Of a stretch of DNA of 64,000 bases, positions 55,263-64,000 are shown piece after piece. The stretch is from Lampris incognitus (Eukaryota > Chordata > Actinopteri > Lampriformes > Lampridae), in the NCBI RefSeq assembly GCF_029633865.1, contig NC_079213.1, positions 103,659,434-103,723,433 of the forward strand, in the 5' to 3' direction. Numbering within the stretch: position 1 is the first letter of the stretch; each line of letters begins with the position of its first letter. Both the position numbers and the translations under genes were made by a program. The notes below the pieces were generated by a model. That model made no database searches, was not told the DNA's origin, and saw nothing but the letters and a program-made list of their open reading frames with translations.

Positions 55263-55552
55263 TGAGACAGAGAGAGAGAGGGAGAGAGAGTGAGTGAGAC
55301 AGAGAGAGAGTGAGACAGAGAGAGAGAGGGAGAGAGAGTGAGACAGAGAGAGAGTGAGACAGAGAGAGAGAGAGTGAGACAGAGAGAGAGAGGGAGAGAG
55401 AGTGAGACAGAGAGAGAGAGAGTGAGACAGAGAGAGAGTGAGACAGAGAGAGAGGGGGGGAGAGTGAGACAGAGAGAGAGAGAGTGAGACAGAGAGAGAG
55501 AGGGAGAGAGAGTGAGACAGAGAGAGAGTGAGACAGAGAGAGAGTGAGACAG
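55257..55552. repeat. Purine-rich GA minisatellite, about 295 bp
   Basis: GTGAGACAGAGAGAGA units with GGGAGAGAGA variants; the left part of duplicated block B and the counterpart of 41690-42533. Confidence 0.93.
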
Positions 55553-56046
55553 AGAGCGAGAGGGAGCCTGATACAGACTTGCACCAGCAGAAGGATCTGC
55601 TTGGTGTTCTCTCCAAACAAATCCAGCTTGGGCATTTAAAGTCAGTGTTGCAGGCTGGTGACGGTGTTTTGTCAGCTGGTTTCTGTGGGTTATTTGGCTG
55701 CAGACGTGGTCTTGGAGTAGATCTTGGGAGTAGGTTCATTGAAGAGGACAATACATCCCTCCACAGAGTTCAGCTGCAGAGGGATCGGCTTTTCTTTCTG
55801 CTCTGTTGTTTTGAACCTCAAACAAAAAAAGCAGCACAAAATGAAACCTTCTGTTTCACACATGTTCAGTTCGGTGCTCAGTACATTTTGTAATGACAGC
55901 TGTTTGTTGAAAGAGGGGAGGAGAACTACTGGTTTGCCCCTGTCAAATGTGGGCATTGCCATTAAAATGTTACTGGAGCAGCAGTCATAGGAAACCACTG
56001 AAATGCAACTCTCAGCCCCTTACTGCCCCCCCCATGCACAATACTG

Positions 56047-56050
<4 letters not shown>
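55548..56050. repeat. Duplicated block, copy B (empty SINE site)
   Basis: Counterpart of 42528-43445 without the SINE. It has a single CAAATGTGGGCATTGCCA at 55944-55961. No protein-coding gene is recognised in either copy. Confidence 0.92.
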
Positions 56051-56106
<56 letters not shown>

Positions 56107-56600
56107 ATGATAACAGTAATAATAATAATTCTGTTAATACTACTACTATTTGTATTATTACCACTACTATAACTACTATTAGTATTAAGTACTACCATTA
56201 CCACTACTGCTGCTACTACTAATATTAATACTACCACTTCCTCTTTTAGTGTCTCTGTATTTAATGATACTACTACTGCAAACATCAATGTTAGTATTAA
56301 TGCTACTATTAGTATTGCTACTAACACCAACTAAAACTCCGATGTTTCTGTTACTGCTACTATCACTATTAGTATAACTACTACTAATACTACTAATACA
56401 ACTACTACTTTTACTGCTGCTACTTTGATGATAACGTTTAAGCTTACTTAAATTATTACAGCTGCTGCTGTCACTAATATTATAACTACTGTTACTATTA
56501 TTGTTACTAATGACTTATTGTTACTAATGACGCTTCTATTGATAATGCTATTACTACTACTACTACCACCAGTACAACTACCACTATAAGTATTGCTATT
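56051..56600. repeat. (CTA)n and degenerate trinucleotide tract
   Basis: Perfect CTA repeats to about 56105, then about 490 bp of degenerate ACT/ATT-type triplets. Confidence 0.88.
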
Positions 56601-58284
56601 GCTACCGCCATTTTCTACATCGAGCATTTTTTTCCTCCTTGTCCTTCTCCCTTCTCAAAGAGGAAGAGGAGCAAGGTAAGGATGTGTGTTGAAGCAACTC
56701 CTTTACAGTTGGTTATAGGATTATCCTCGCTTCCCTGTTCTCTCTCTTTATTGAGAAACAGTTGGGTTGGCTCAAAGATGACTTCCGCTTTTTAAGAAGA
56801 CCTGCAATCTCAGACTAATAGACAGGGCTGCACAATACTTTGTTTCTGGTTGTCAGGCACGAATTAAGCAGACTAGAATCCCACTGCGCCAGCGACAGCA
56901 TCTGTTGTCTCGAGCAGCGAAGGAGGCAAANNNNNNNNNNNNNNNNNNNNNNNNNNNNNNNNNNNNNNNNNNNNNNNNNNNNNNNNNNNNNNNNNNNNNN
57001 NNNNNNNNNNNNNNNNNNNNNNNNNNNNNNNNNNNNNNNNNNNNNNNNNNNNNNNNNNNNNNNNNNNNNNNNNNNNNNNNNNNNNNNNNNNNNNNNNNNN
57101 NNNNNNNNNNNNNNNNNNNNNNNNNNNNNNGTTCAGCCCAACTTATGTTAACAACGAGTGCTCGAATCTCACGCACCAAAACACTCATACACGCCAAAAG
57201 TTGACCAGAACAAATGATGAACGATGCCTGCCGGTGACAGAGACGCTGCGCAGAAGACTCCGCAACCTCACTGTTCTCCTCTCAGTCCATCTTCATTACT
57301 ACCATCAGTATTTGCATTATTAACTAGTATTTGCAAGTAGCGGGGATTTTAACACCCACTCCTTTATTGAATCCGTCTCTCCTGTCTGTCCTCGCTTCCT
57401 CTGTTGACCGCATTCCTAAAGTCAGCGTTTTCTGTCAACATCTGTTTGGGAAATGCGCCCTGGACGGCAGCATGTGCACCGCGCAGCCTCCTGCCAGCTA
57501 GGCTAACGGGCGGCGTGGCGGAGCTTACCTCTCTCGTATTTGGCTGTGTGGAGCGGAGTGAACACCAATGGTTGGCCGGTTTATCTTTTATCCTCCGGTG
57601 CACTGCCCTCTTTCTCTTCACCTCCGTAAACTGCTCCGATCAGAGATTCCAGCGCTCCCCCCGAAACGCTCACATCCTCACATTTTCCTCCTCTTTGTCA
57701 TCACTTCTGTTGCACGGATCCACCTTTGGCTGTGTTTTATTTCCCAGATACCGTGAGAAGCGAGACAGCACCTCCTTTCACTTACAGTTGGGGGGGCTAC
57801 AGTTAGACTGACGAATGATGGTCCTGCTCTCCCTCCCTCCCACCCCCACCCCCACCCCCCCCTCTCTCCCACACTTGGTCCTCCACACAGTTGTGTGCAT
57901 TTCTGGTAAATGTGGTCAGGGGATTGTGCTGGAAGAAACCCCACCCTTTTGTGCTGACCTGCTGATGAGCTGTAGTTTTGATTTCACAGGGCAAAAATGT
58001 GTGCACTGGGCTGTAATGCCTGTGGTGTGTGCGTGCGTGCGTGCGCGTGCGCGCGTGTTTATGCCAAGTTATCAGCCGTTGGCAGATCTGGATCATCTCA
58101 CATGTTTGTTGAGAAGGAAGAACACGTTTTACCCTCACAGAAAAACCGCATGAATTTCACATGTGGACGATCCCACGTGAAGTGGAACATGGCATGCCGC
58201 ATGGGCGACATGTGGAGCACGTGTGCTTTGAACAAAGGGAACTCAGTTTTCGAACATTTTCATGTGACAGCAATAACGTCGTGT
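56601..58284. other. No gene recognised; partly GC-rich
   Basis: Includes CpG-containing sequence at 57430-57560 and a C-run with CCCCCAC units at 57840-57862. A frame at 57404-57811 (135 aa) has a hydrophobic stretch but no recognisable family. It could hold the lrrc15 promoter or first exon, but nothing proves it. Confidence 0.4.
56931..57130. other. Assembly gap (200 N)
   Basis: Undetermined bases. Frames crossing it are meaningless. Confidence 1.
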
Positions 58285-59240
58285 AACATGACGTGTAATA
58301 ATGATAATAATAATAATAAATTTTTTATAAAGCACCCTTACAAACACAATTACAAAGTGCTTCACAATGAAAACAGAACACATTTAAAATGCAAGAGATT
58401 AAAATACACTTAAAAGCCATGAAAAATAAACACGTTATAAAACACAAAAGGAAAATTAAACGTTGAAAATAGTAAACATAAAATTAAAACCAAATAAGCT
58501 CAGGTAAAAGCAGGATTTGCTTTCCAATAAAAGTACATTTTGTTTATGTTTGTTTTTTTTTTGGATTTTTTTCTCCCCAGTTCTACTTGGCCAGTTACCC
58601 CCCCACTCTTCCGAGCCGTCCCGGTCACTGCTCCACCCCCTCTGCCGACCCGGGGAGGGCTGCAGACTACCACATGCCTCCTCCCATACATGTGGAGTCG
58701 CCAGCCGCTTCTTTTCACCTGACAGTGAGGAGTTTCACCGGGGGGACGTAGCACGTGGGAGGATCACGCTATTCCCTCCAGTTCCACCTCCCGCCCGAAC
58801 AGGCGCCCGACCAACCAGAGGAGGCGCTAGTGCAGCGACCAGGACACATACCCACATCCGGCTTCCCACCCGCATACACAGCCAATTGTGTCTGTAGAGA
58901 CATCCAACCAAGCCGGAGATAACATGGGGATTCGAACCAGCGATCCCCGTGTTGGTAGGCAACGGAATAGACTGCTACACTACCCGGACACCAAAAGTAC
59001 ATTTTAAGAAGAGACTTAACAGAAGACACTGACTCAGACAGCCTCGTTTCCTCAGGCAGGTGGTTCCAGAGCCTCGGGGCCCTGCTGGCGAAGGCCAGGT
59101 CCCCTTTAGTCTTCAGCCTGCACTCAGGAAGAGACAGAAGACCTCTGCCGGGGGATCTCAGATTGCCGGGGGATCTCAGATTGCACCAAGTTACCAGTAT
59201 ATGACAGTATTTGTTTTGTGATATGCTGGGACCCAATAAG
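58285..59240 (-). pseudogene. L2-like LINE 3' end, split by a SINE
   Basis: Minus-strand reading of about 59165-59010 gives RGLLSLPECRLKTKGDLAFASRAPRLWNHLPEE and VSSVKSLLKMYF, the C-terminus of an L2-type polymerase. The 3' untranslated tail continues at 58541-58290 (complement of TTTATAAAGCACCC). The SINE at 58542-58992 divides the two parts. Confidence 0.75.
58542..58992 (-). mobile_element. tRNA-derived SINE (family B) in the LINE
   Basis: Full-length reverse copy with head CCATTGCCTACC-type end near 58965-58992. A perfect 13-bp duplication, AAAAGTACATTTT, flanks it at 58529-58541 and 58993-59005. Confidence 0.93.
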
Positions 59241-59259
59241 AAGGATTTGTTTTATTAGA

Positions 59260-59501
59260 ATTACTACTACTACTTTCGGCTGCTCCCGTTAGGGGGCGCC
59301 ACAGCGGATCTTCAGTTTCCATCTCTTCCTGTCCTCTCCATCTTCCTCTGTCACACCAACCACCCGCATGTCCTCCCTCACCACATCCATAAACCTCCTC
59401 TTTGGCCTTCCTCTTCTCCTCTTCCCTGGCAGCTCCATATTCAGCATCCTTCTCCCAATATACCCAGCATCTCTCCTCCACACATGTCCAAACCATCTCT
59501 C
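59260..59501 (-). mobile_element. RTE-like LINE 3' end, 5'-truncated
   Basis: Same 3' end as the other RTE copies. A perfect 11-bp duplication, GTTTTATTAGA, flanks it at 59249-59259 and 59502-59512. Confidence 0.9.
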
Positions 59502-59576
59502 GTTTTATTAGACTTGAGCTGGAAAAAAATTATAGACATGCGGTTTTCTTTATATCAGTCAGACAATCCTGTAGAG

Positions 59577-60173
59577 CAGTGTTTCTCAACCGGGGTCCGC
59601 GGACCCCTAGTGGTCCGTGGTGTAATTGCAAGGGGTCCGTGAAAATAAAATATCTTTAAAAAAAAGATCCTATGACATTTATAGAAATAGGATTATTTTA
59701 CTCAAATGTGACTGAGACCTTTATCTACCTAAACTATAAAGGGTAACAGGACTTTTTTCTCTAATTACATCTGTTTCACAAGTGTAATTTATTGTATTTT
59801 AATAAGAGATCTCGCTCCCGTTTGCATTGTTAAAAGTTACTGCATAAAAATTCTGTTGTTACATATATCTGAAAGTTACTGAATACATATTCTGTTTTGT
59901 TACATATATCTGAAAGTTACTGAATACATATTCTGTTTTGTTACATATATCTGAAAGTTACTGAATACATATTCTGTTTTGTTAACTATATCTAAGTTAC
60001 AACTGAAAGCTCTTATTTTTGCCCCAAAGAGTGAATAAATGCAATAATGCAATTTAAAATGCAGTTTCTACTGTTTCTATCAAATTGCAACCCCCCTCCC
60101 CCAGGAGGGGTCCTCAGGGTAGATCAAAAAATACGCAGGGGGTCCAGGACCCCAAAAAGGTTGAGAACCACTG
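59577..60173. mobile_element. hAT MITE
   Basis: 597 bp with ends CAGTGTTTCTCAACC / GGTTGAGAACCACTG and an 8-bp target duplication CTGTAGAG / CTGTAGAC (59569-59576 and 60174-60181, one mismatch). These are the standard hAT signatures. Internally, a unit of about 53 bp (CTGAAAGTTACTGAATACATATTC-type) repeats three to four times at about 59870-59990. No transposase. Confidence 0.93.
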
Positions 60174-60181
60174 CTGTAGAC

Positions 60182-60500
60182 AACTCAGCATACTGAGGTC
60201 AGTGGGCTTTCAGGGAGAAACAACTCTTTGTCATCCGCATAACAATGAAAAAGACCATGTCTACGGATGACATCACCCAAGGGAAGCATACATAGGCGAA
60301 ACAAAATTGGCCCTAGAACTGAGCCCTGAGTCATACCATACTTGATATGAGAAAACCACAACATGAAATTATTAACAGAGATGCAAAACTTCCTTTTTGA
60401 CAAATATGATGAGAACCACTCTAATGCTGTACCAGATATGCCCACCCAGTGCCTCGGTCTATCTAAAAGAATGATCAGTTGTGTCGAAGGCTGCACTTAA
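60182..60500 (-). pseudogene. L2-like LINE reverse transcriptase fragment
   Basis: Minus-strand frame: LIILLDRPRHWVGISGTALEWF, LSKRKFCISVNNF, QGSVLGPILFRLCMLPLGDV, HCYADDKELFLPESP. The catalytic YADD is intact, but the frame covers only the palm. It is probably the upstream continuation of the 58285-59240 LINE, now separated by the RTE and hAT insertions. Confidence 0.85.
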
Positions 60501-60787
60501 GCTACACATGCATCCACCGGATGTGCTCAGTTCTTGCGCATCCAAGTTTTCATCTTAACGTGCACAGAACGTGCTCCACATATCATAGGAAGACGTGATG
60601 TTACACGTGGTACACATGTTAAATGCATGTAAACACAGGAATTTCATGTGCTTTTGTCTATAAAGGTAGGCCTGTTACACACAGCTCACACTGATGTGAC
60701 CTGTGTGGAGGGAATGATGTGTTTTGTTTCCTCAACCTCTGAAATAATTATGAAAATAGTTATGGAATTAATTTGGTGGAATCAAAT

Positions 60788-60861
<74 letters not shown>

Positions 60862-61224
60862 CGTGTGTGTGTGTACATGGGCGCATGCTAGTTTGTGTGT
60901 GTTTAAGCATGCATGCGCAAGGCATCCTGAGACTGATTGTGTTGTGTCGTGAAATACCAATTTGGCAGATTTAGGAGGTCTTCAAACTCAGCTCGGCAGT
61001 ACAACTCCCAGCATTGCCCTTTCTCCGAGCACACCACCATCCCCGCAGTGCTTTACTTTTCCACATCAATTTATTTATTTGTTTGTTTAACGACTTTATT
61101 AACCCCCCCTCCCCTCCCCCATCCCGTTTGTTGCAATTAAGGCTGACCCTACACGTGACGCTTTTCCACACAACTTGGTTGCATTTATGAGCTGAACTAA
61201 TGCCGTCCAAACTGTGTGTAACAG
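60501..61224. other. No gene; (GT)n tract at 60788-60866
   Basis: A dinucleotide tract of about 80 bp, then unique sequence with a C-run at 61103-61120. Confidence 0.55.
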
Positions 61225-61340
61225 CCAATGAGATTAGTCAGAATGCTATAAATAGGGCGTCTGTTCAAAGCCCAGCAGAACCGAACGGGTCGGGTTTGCG
61301 GAGTGACGTGACGTCAAGCGACAAGTGTGCTCTGATTGGT
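61225..61340 (+). promoter_or_regulatory. Candidate promoter: CCAAT, TATA, CRE cluster
   Basis: GCCAATGAG (CCAAT at 61225-61229), TATAAATAG (61247-61255), a perfect CRE TGACGTCA (61309-61316) next to a half-site TGACGT (61304-61309), and an inverted CCAAT (ATTGG, 61335-61339). CpG is locally enriched. No gene is recognised downstream on either strand within the window, so the target is unknown. Confidence 0.35.
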
Positions 61341-61928
61341 TGTCGCATGAACCTCGTTGCGTCGAGATGAAACGGTTTCAGCTCGACGCAACCGATTTTC
61401 TCAGGGGCTGAGACACGACGCAGGGCCACCCTGCTAAGACCCCGGGGGGGGGTTGGGGGTTGGGGGTTGGTATGGTCTTCATTAAAACACCGAGCTGAGG
61501 AATGCTCGGTGGTTGTTGCGTCACTCCCATTAACGTTCCTGCAAGTAAATCCATCTGTTCATTTTGCACACGCGAAATGTCCGACCCCCTCACCCCCCCT
61601 CACCCCCTTGAGAGATAGCGAGGGTGGAGTTAACGTATAGACAGTAATAGGCGCCTGCACAACGTCACGTCGAATCTATAGGGGGACCTTGTTTTCTCTG
61701 GTAGTCCAGTAAAGACAGGCAAGGGGAGATAAGGAGATGAGACGCAGACAGGGAGACCTTTAAAAGCAGGGCCTTTTACTGAAATACACCCAACCAGTCA
61801 CAGCTCCTCCTTTATAAAGGGGTTGAACATCCAACCAACGCGGCCATCTAACAATGTAGACTGTACTAGTTTGTGCACAGTACTGTAATATATACTGTAT
61901 TGCTAGAGTCAGTAATATTTTACTGATG
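61341..61928. other. No gene recognised
   Basis: A G-run with GGGGGTTGGGGGTT at 61443-61470 and a C-run near 61585-61605; no frame of interest. Confidence 0.5.
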
Positions 61929-62260
61929 CAGTCAAGGCGGCGCAGTGGTTAGCGCAGTCGCCTCACAAGAAGGAGGTCCTGGGTTCGAACCCAAGGATAG
62001 GCCAACTTTGGGGGTCGTCCTTGGTGTGGAGTTTGCATGTTGTCTACGTGGGTTTCCCCCCACAGTCCAAAGACATGCAGGTCAGGTGAATCAGCCTTAC
62101 GAAATTGTCCCGAGGTGTGGAGGTGGGGCTGAGGGGAGGGGGGGGGGGCTGTCCAGGGTGTTTGTATCTTGCTAGTTTTTAGTTATTGGAGCGTGAGTGT
62201 CTGTAATAAGACGGAATCCCCCCTAGGGGATGAATAAAGGATTCTGATACAGTTAATACT
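61929..62260 (+). mobile_element. Family A-headed SINE with a foreign 3' end
   Basis: Head (GGCGGCGCAGTGGTTAGCGC) and central domain are as in family A. From about 62160 the tail is unrelated and ends GGGATGAATAAAGGATTCTG, resembling the LINE tail at 39851. Confidence 0.75.
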
Positions 62261-62399
62261 ACCTCGGTACACAAAGTACATGACTACAGTACAGTAGAGC
62301 ACCATGTTATTTAGACACCACTACTTTTCTATTTTGCACAGAAAGTTACTCCCCACACCATCCATGACTTGTCAAATTAGGTGTTTAGATATCTTCTTA

Positions 62400-62505
62400 T
62401 ATATACTACATATATGTATATATGTATATATGTATGTGTGTATATATGTATGTATATATATATATATATGTATATATGTATATGTATGTATATGTATATG
62501 TATTT
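62400..62505. repeat. (TATA/TATG)n microsatellite
   Basis: TATATG and TA units over about 105 bp. Confidence 0.93.
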
Positions 62506-63071
62506 CTTAATGTTGGATATTCTGCCTTTAAGTTGAGAATCCAAACAAGGCCATTTCCAATAATGTTCAGAGTTACTTGGCGCTACAGTGTAAGCAGTCG
62601 CCAAGAACCCGAGACTTGAAATGGAAATGGCATGTTGGGATGAATATGACACGTCACATAATCTGCTCATAAGAACACGTCAGTGATCCTTTACAGCACC
62701 CCTCTTCCAAGTTTCCAGTCCTCCTAAACCGGCTGTGTGTGTGCGCTGTCGGTACACGTGTAACGACTCGGCTTGGGTCATTATGGGAATCCCAGACTGG
62801 TCGACTTTGACTCGGCCGTGGTCCAGTGCCAACCTGACACATATGTGACTGTTTAACCATGTAAGACAAATCAGCTGTTACCATGTGACCTTGCTCACTG
62901 ATGTGGCTACCCATCCGTCTTTTCCCTGACAGGATTTTACTCCAGAGCCTAATTTATTCTGTCTGAATCTTGTTGAGACACTTCGTTTAATGTCAGAGTG
63001 TCTGTTGGATTTGTCATTTGTGTTTTCCACCACAGCTTTTCTCTAAACCTATCGACAAGAATCCGCTGAGT
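62506..63071. other. No gene recognised
   Basis: Unique-looking sequence. Confidence 0.5.
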
Positions 63072-63197
63072 ATCCATCCATCATCCCAACCGCTTATCCT
63101 GCTCTCAGGGTCGCGGGGATGCTGGAGTCTGTCCCAGCAGTCATTGGGCGGCAGGCGGGGAGACACCCTGGACAGGCCGCCAGGCCATCACAGGGCC

Positions 63198-63296
<99 letters not shown>

Positions 63297-63525
63297 TCGC
63301 ACCTAGGGAAAATGTAGTACGGCCGATTCACCTGACCTACATGTCTTTGGACTGTGGGAGGAAACCGGAGCACCAAGAGGAAACCCACACAGACACGGGG
63401 AGAACATGCAAACTCCACACAGAGGACGACCCGGGACGACCCCCAAGGTTGGACTACTCCAGGGCTCGAACCCAGGACCTTCTTGCTGTGAGGCGACCAC
63501 TGCTAACCACTGTGCCACCCACCAA
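63072..63525 (-). mobile_element. V-SINE/DANA-like SINE (family A) with an expanded (CA)n
   Basis: Full-length reverse copy ending CTAACCACTGTGCCACCC. The internal dinucleotide tract spans about 63199-63296 (about 97 bp), the longest among the copies here. Confidence 0.9.
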
Positions 63526-63578
63526 CAAGTATCTACACAAGCAAAACAAGCTGGTAAAGTAAGTAATATCTACCTAAA

Positions 63579-64000
63579 GTTACTACTACTACTACTACTG
63601 CTACTACTACTTTCGGCTGCTCCCGTTAGGGGGCGCCACAGCGGATCATCCGTTTCCATCTCTTCCTGTCCTCTGCATCTTCCTCTGTCACACCAGCCAC
63701 CTGCATGTCCTCCCTCACCACATCCATAAACCTCCTCTTTGGCCTTCCTCTTCTCCTCTTCCCTGGCAGCTCCATATTCAGCATCCTTCTCCCAGTATAC
63801 CCAGCATCTCTCCTCCCTCCACACATGTCCAAACCATCTCAATCTTGCCTCTCTTGCTTTGTCTCCAAACCGTCCAACCTGAGCTGTCCCTCTAATATAC
63901 TCGTCCCTAATCCTGTCCTTCTTCGTCACTCCCAGGGAAAATCTTAGCATCTTCACCTCTGCCACCTCCAGCTCCACCTCCAGCTCCGCCTCCTGTCTTT
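63579..64000 (-). pseudogene. RTE-like LINE, C-terminal part, running off the window
   Basis: (TAC)n tail, then the minus-strand frame with ELEVAEVKMLRFSLGVTKKDRIRDEYIRGTAQVGRF, RLRWFGHVWR and PGKRRRGRPKRRFMDVVRED. It lacks the MITE found in the 44.2-kb copy. The rest of the element, if any, lies beyond 64000. Confidence 0.87.

Noticed and set aside
55087-55751. 182-aa and 206-aa frames with SLS and HTHT repeats
   Set aside because: Same low-complexity cause. The shared non-repeat part (MSSSMN...) in both duplicated blocks has no family resemblance and is open only over a short stretch.
56840-57204. Frames crossing 56931-57130
   Set aside because: They span 200 undetermined bases.
57404-57811. 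135-aa frame with a hydrophobic segment as a gene or lrrc15 first exon
   Set aside because: Wrong strand for lrrc15, no conserved motif, and no splice or promoter evidence tied to it.
5971-63525. tRNA genes at the A/B-box words of the SINE heads
   Set aside because: Degenerate boxes followed by SINE bodies, no paired acceptor stem; they are SINE promoters, not tRNA genes.

Overview
This looks like teleost fish nuclear DNA. The evidence is long (GT)n/(CA)n tracts, two abundant tRNA-derived SINE families (one of the DANA/mermaid/V-SINE kind), Tc1/mariner elements with TA target sites, L2-, RTE- and L1-like LINE remnants, hAT relics, and two single-coding-exon leucine-rich-repeat (LRR) genes of the CPN2/LRRC15/GP5 group. 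The species cannot be fixed from this window.

Only two host protein genes are supported, both on the minus strand. The first (36450-38780) encodes an LRR ectodomain, a threonine-rich mucin stalk, one membrane segment and a short tail; it resembles GP5 and CPN2. The second (50809-52527) is a strong match to LRRC15. Both have the whole reading frame in one exon, with a splice acceptor 7-9 nt before the ATG. In human the CPN2, LRRC15 and GP5 genes are clustered at 3q29, so this looks like the fish counterpart. An intact tRNA-Pro(TGG) gene lies at 53882-53953 (minus).

Layout. 0-36 kb is almost entirely mobile-element debris: a Gag-like scrap, a foldback element split by a SINE, an L1-like 3' end, a hAT (ZMYM/DUF4371-type) transposase relic with two nested insertions, an L2-like LINE, a broken IR/DR Tc1, a solo LTR, an endonuclease fragment, a second Tc1 scrap, and a Tc1 copy (34292-35871) with an uninterrupted 341-aa DD34E transposase. 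36-39 kb holds the mucin-tailed LRR gene. 39-50 kb holds inverted SINEs, a long purine-rich satellite, half of a near-identical duplicated block, and RTE and CpG-rich repeats. 50-54 kb holds lrrc15 and the tRNA. 55-64 kb holds the other half of the duplication, a 200-bp assembly gap, nested L2/SINE/RTE/hAT insertions, and a promoter-like CCAAT/TATA/CRE cluster near 61.2-61.3 kb.

No convincing new multi-gene system is visible. The most useful observations are: the tandem LRR pair and its mucin-tailed member; a duplicated block about 3 kb upstream of both LRR genes that forms a natural filled/empty SINE site pair; the intact Tc1; a CpG-rich repeat family with a YY1-type motif at its presumed 5' end; and two perfect short palindromes that look like template-switch events. 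All similarities were judged by eye; nothing was searched.
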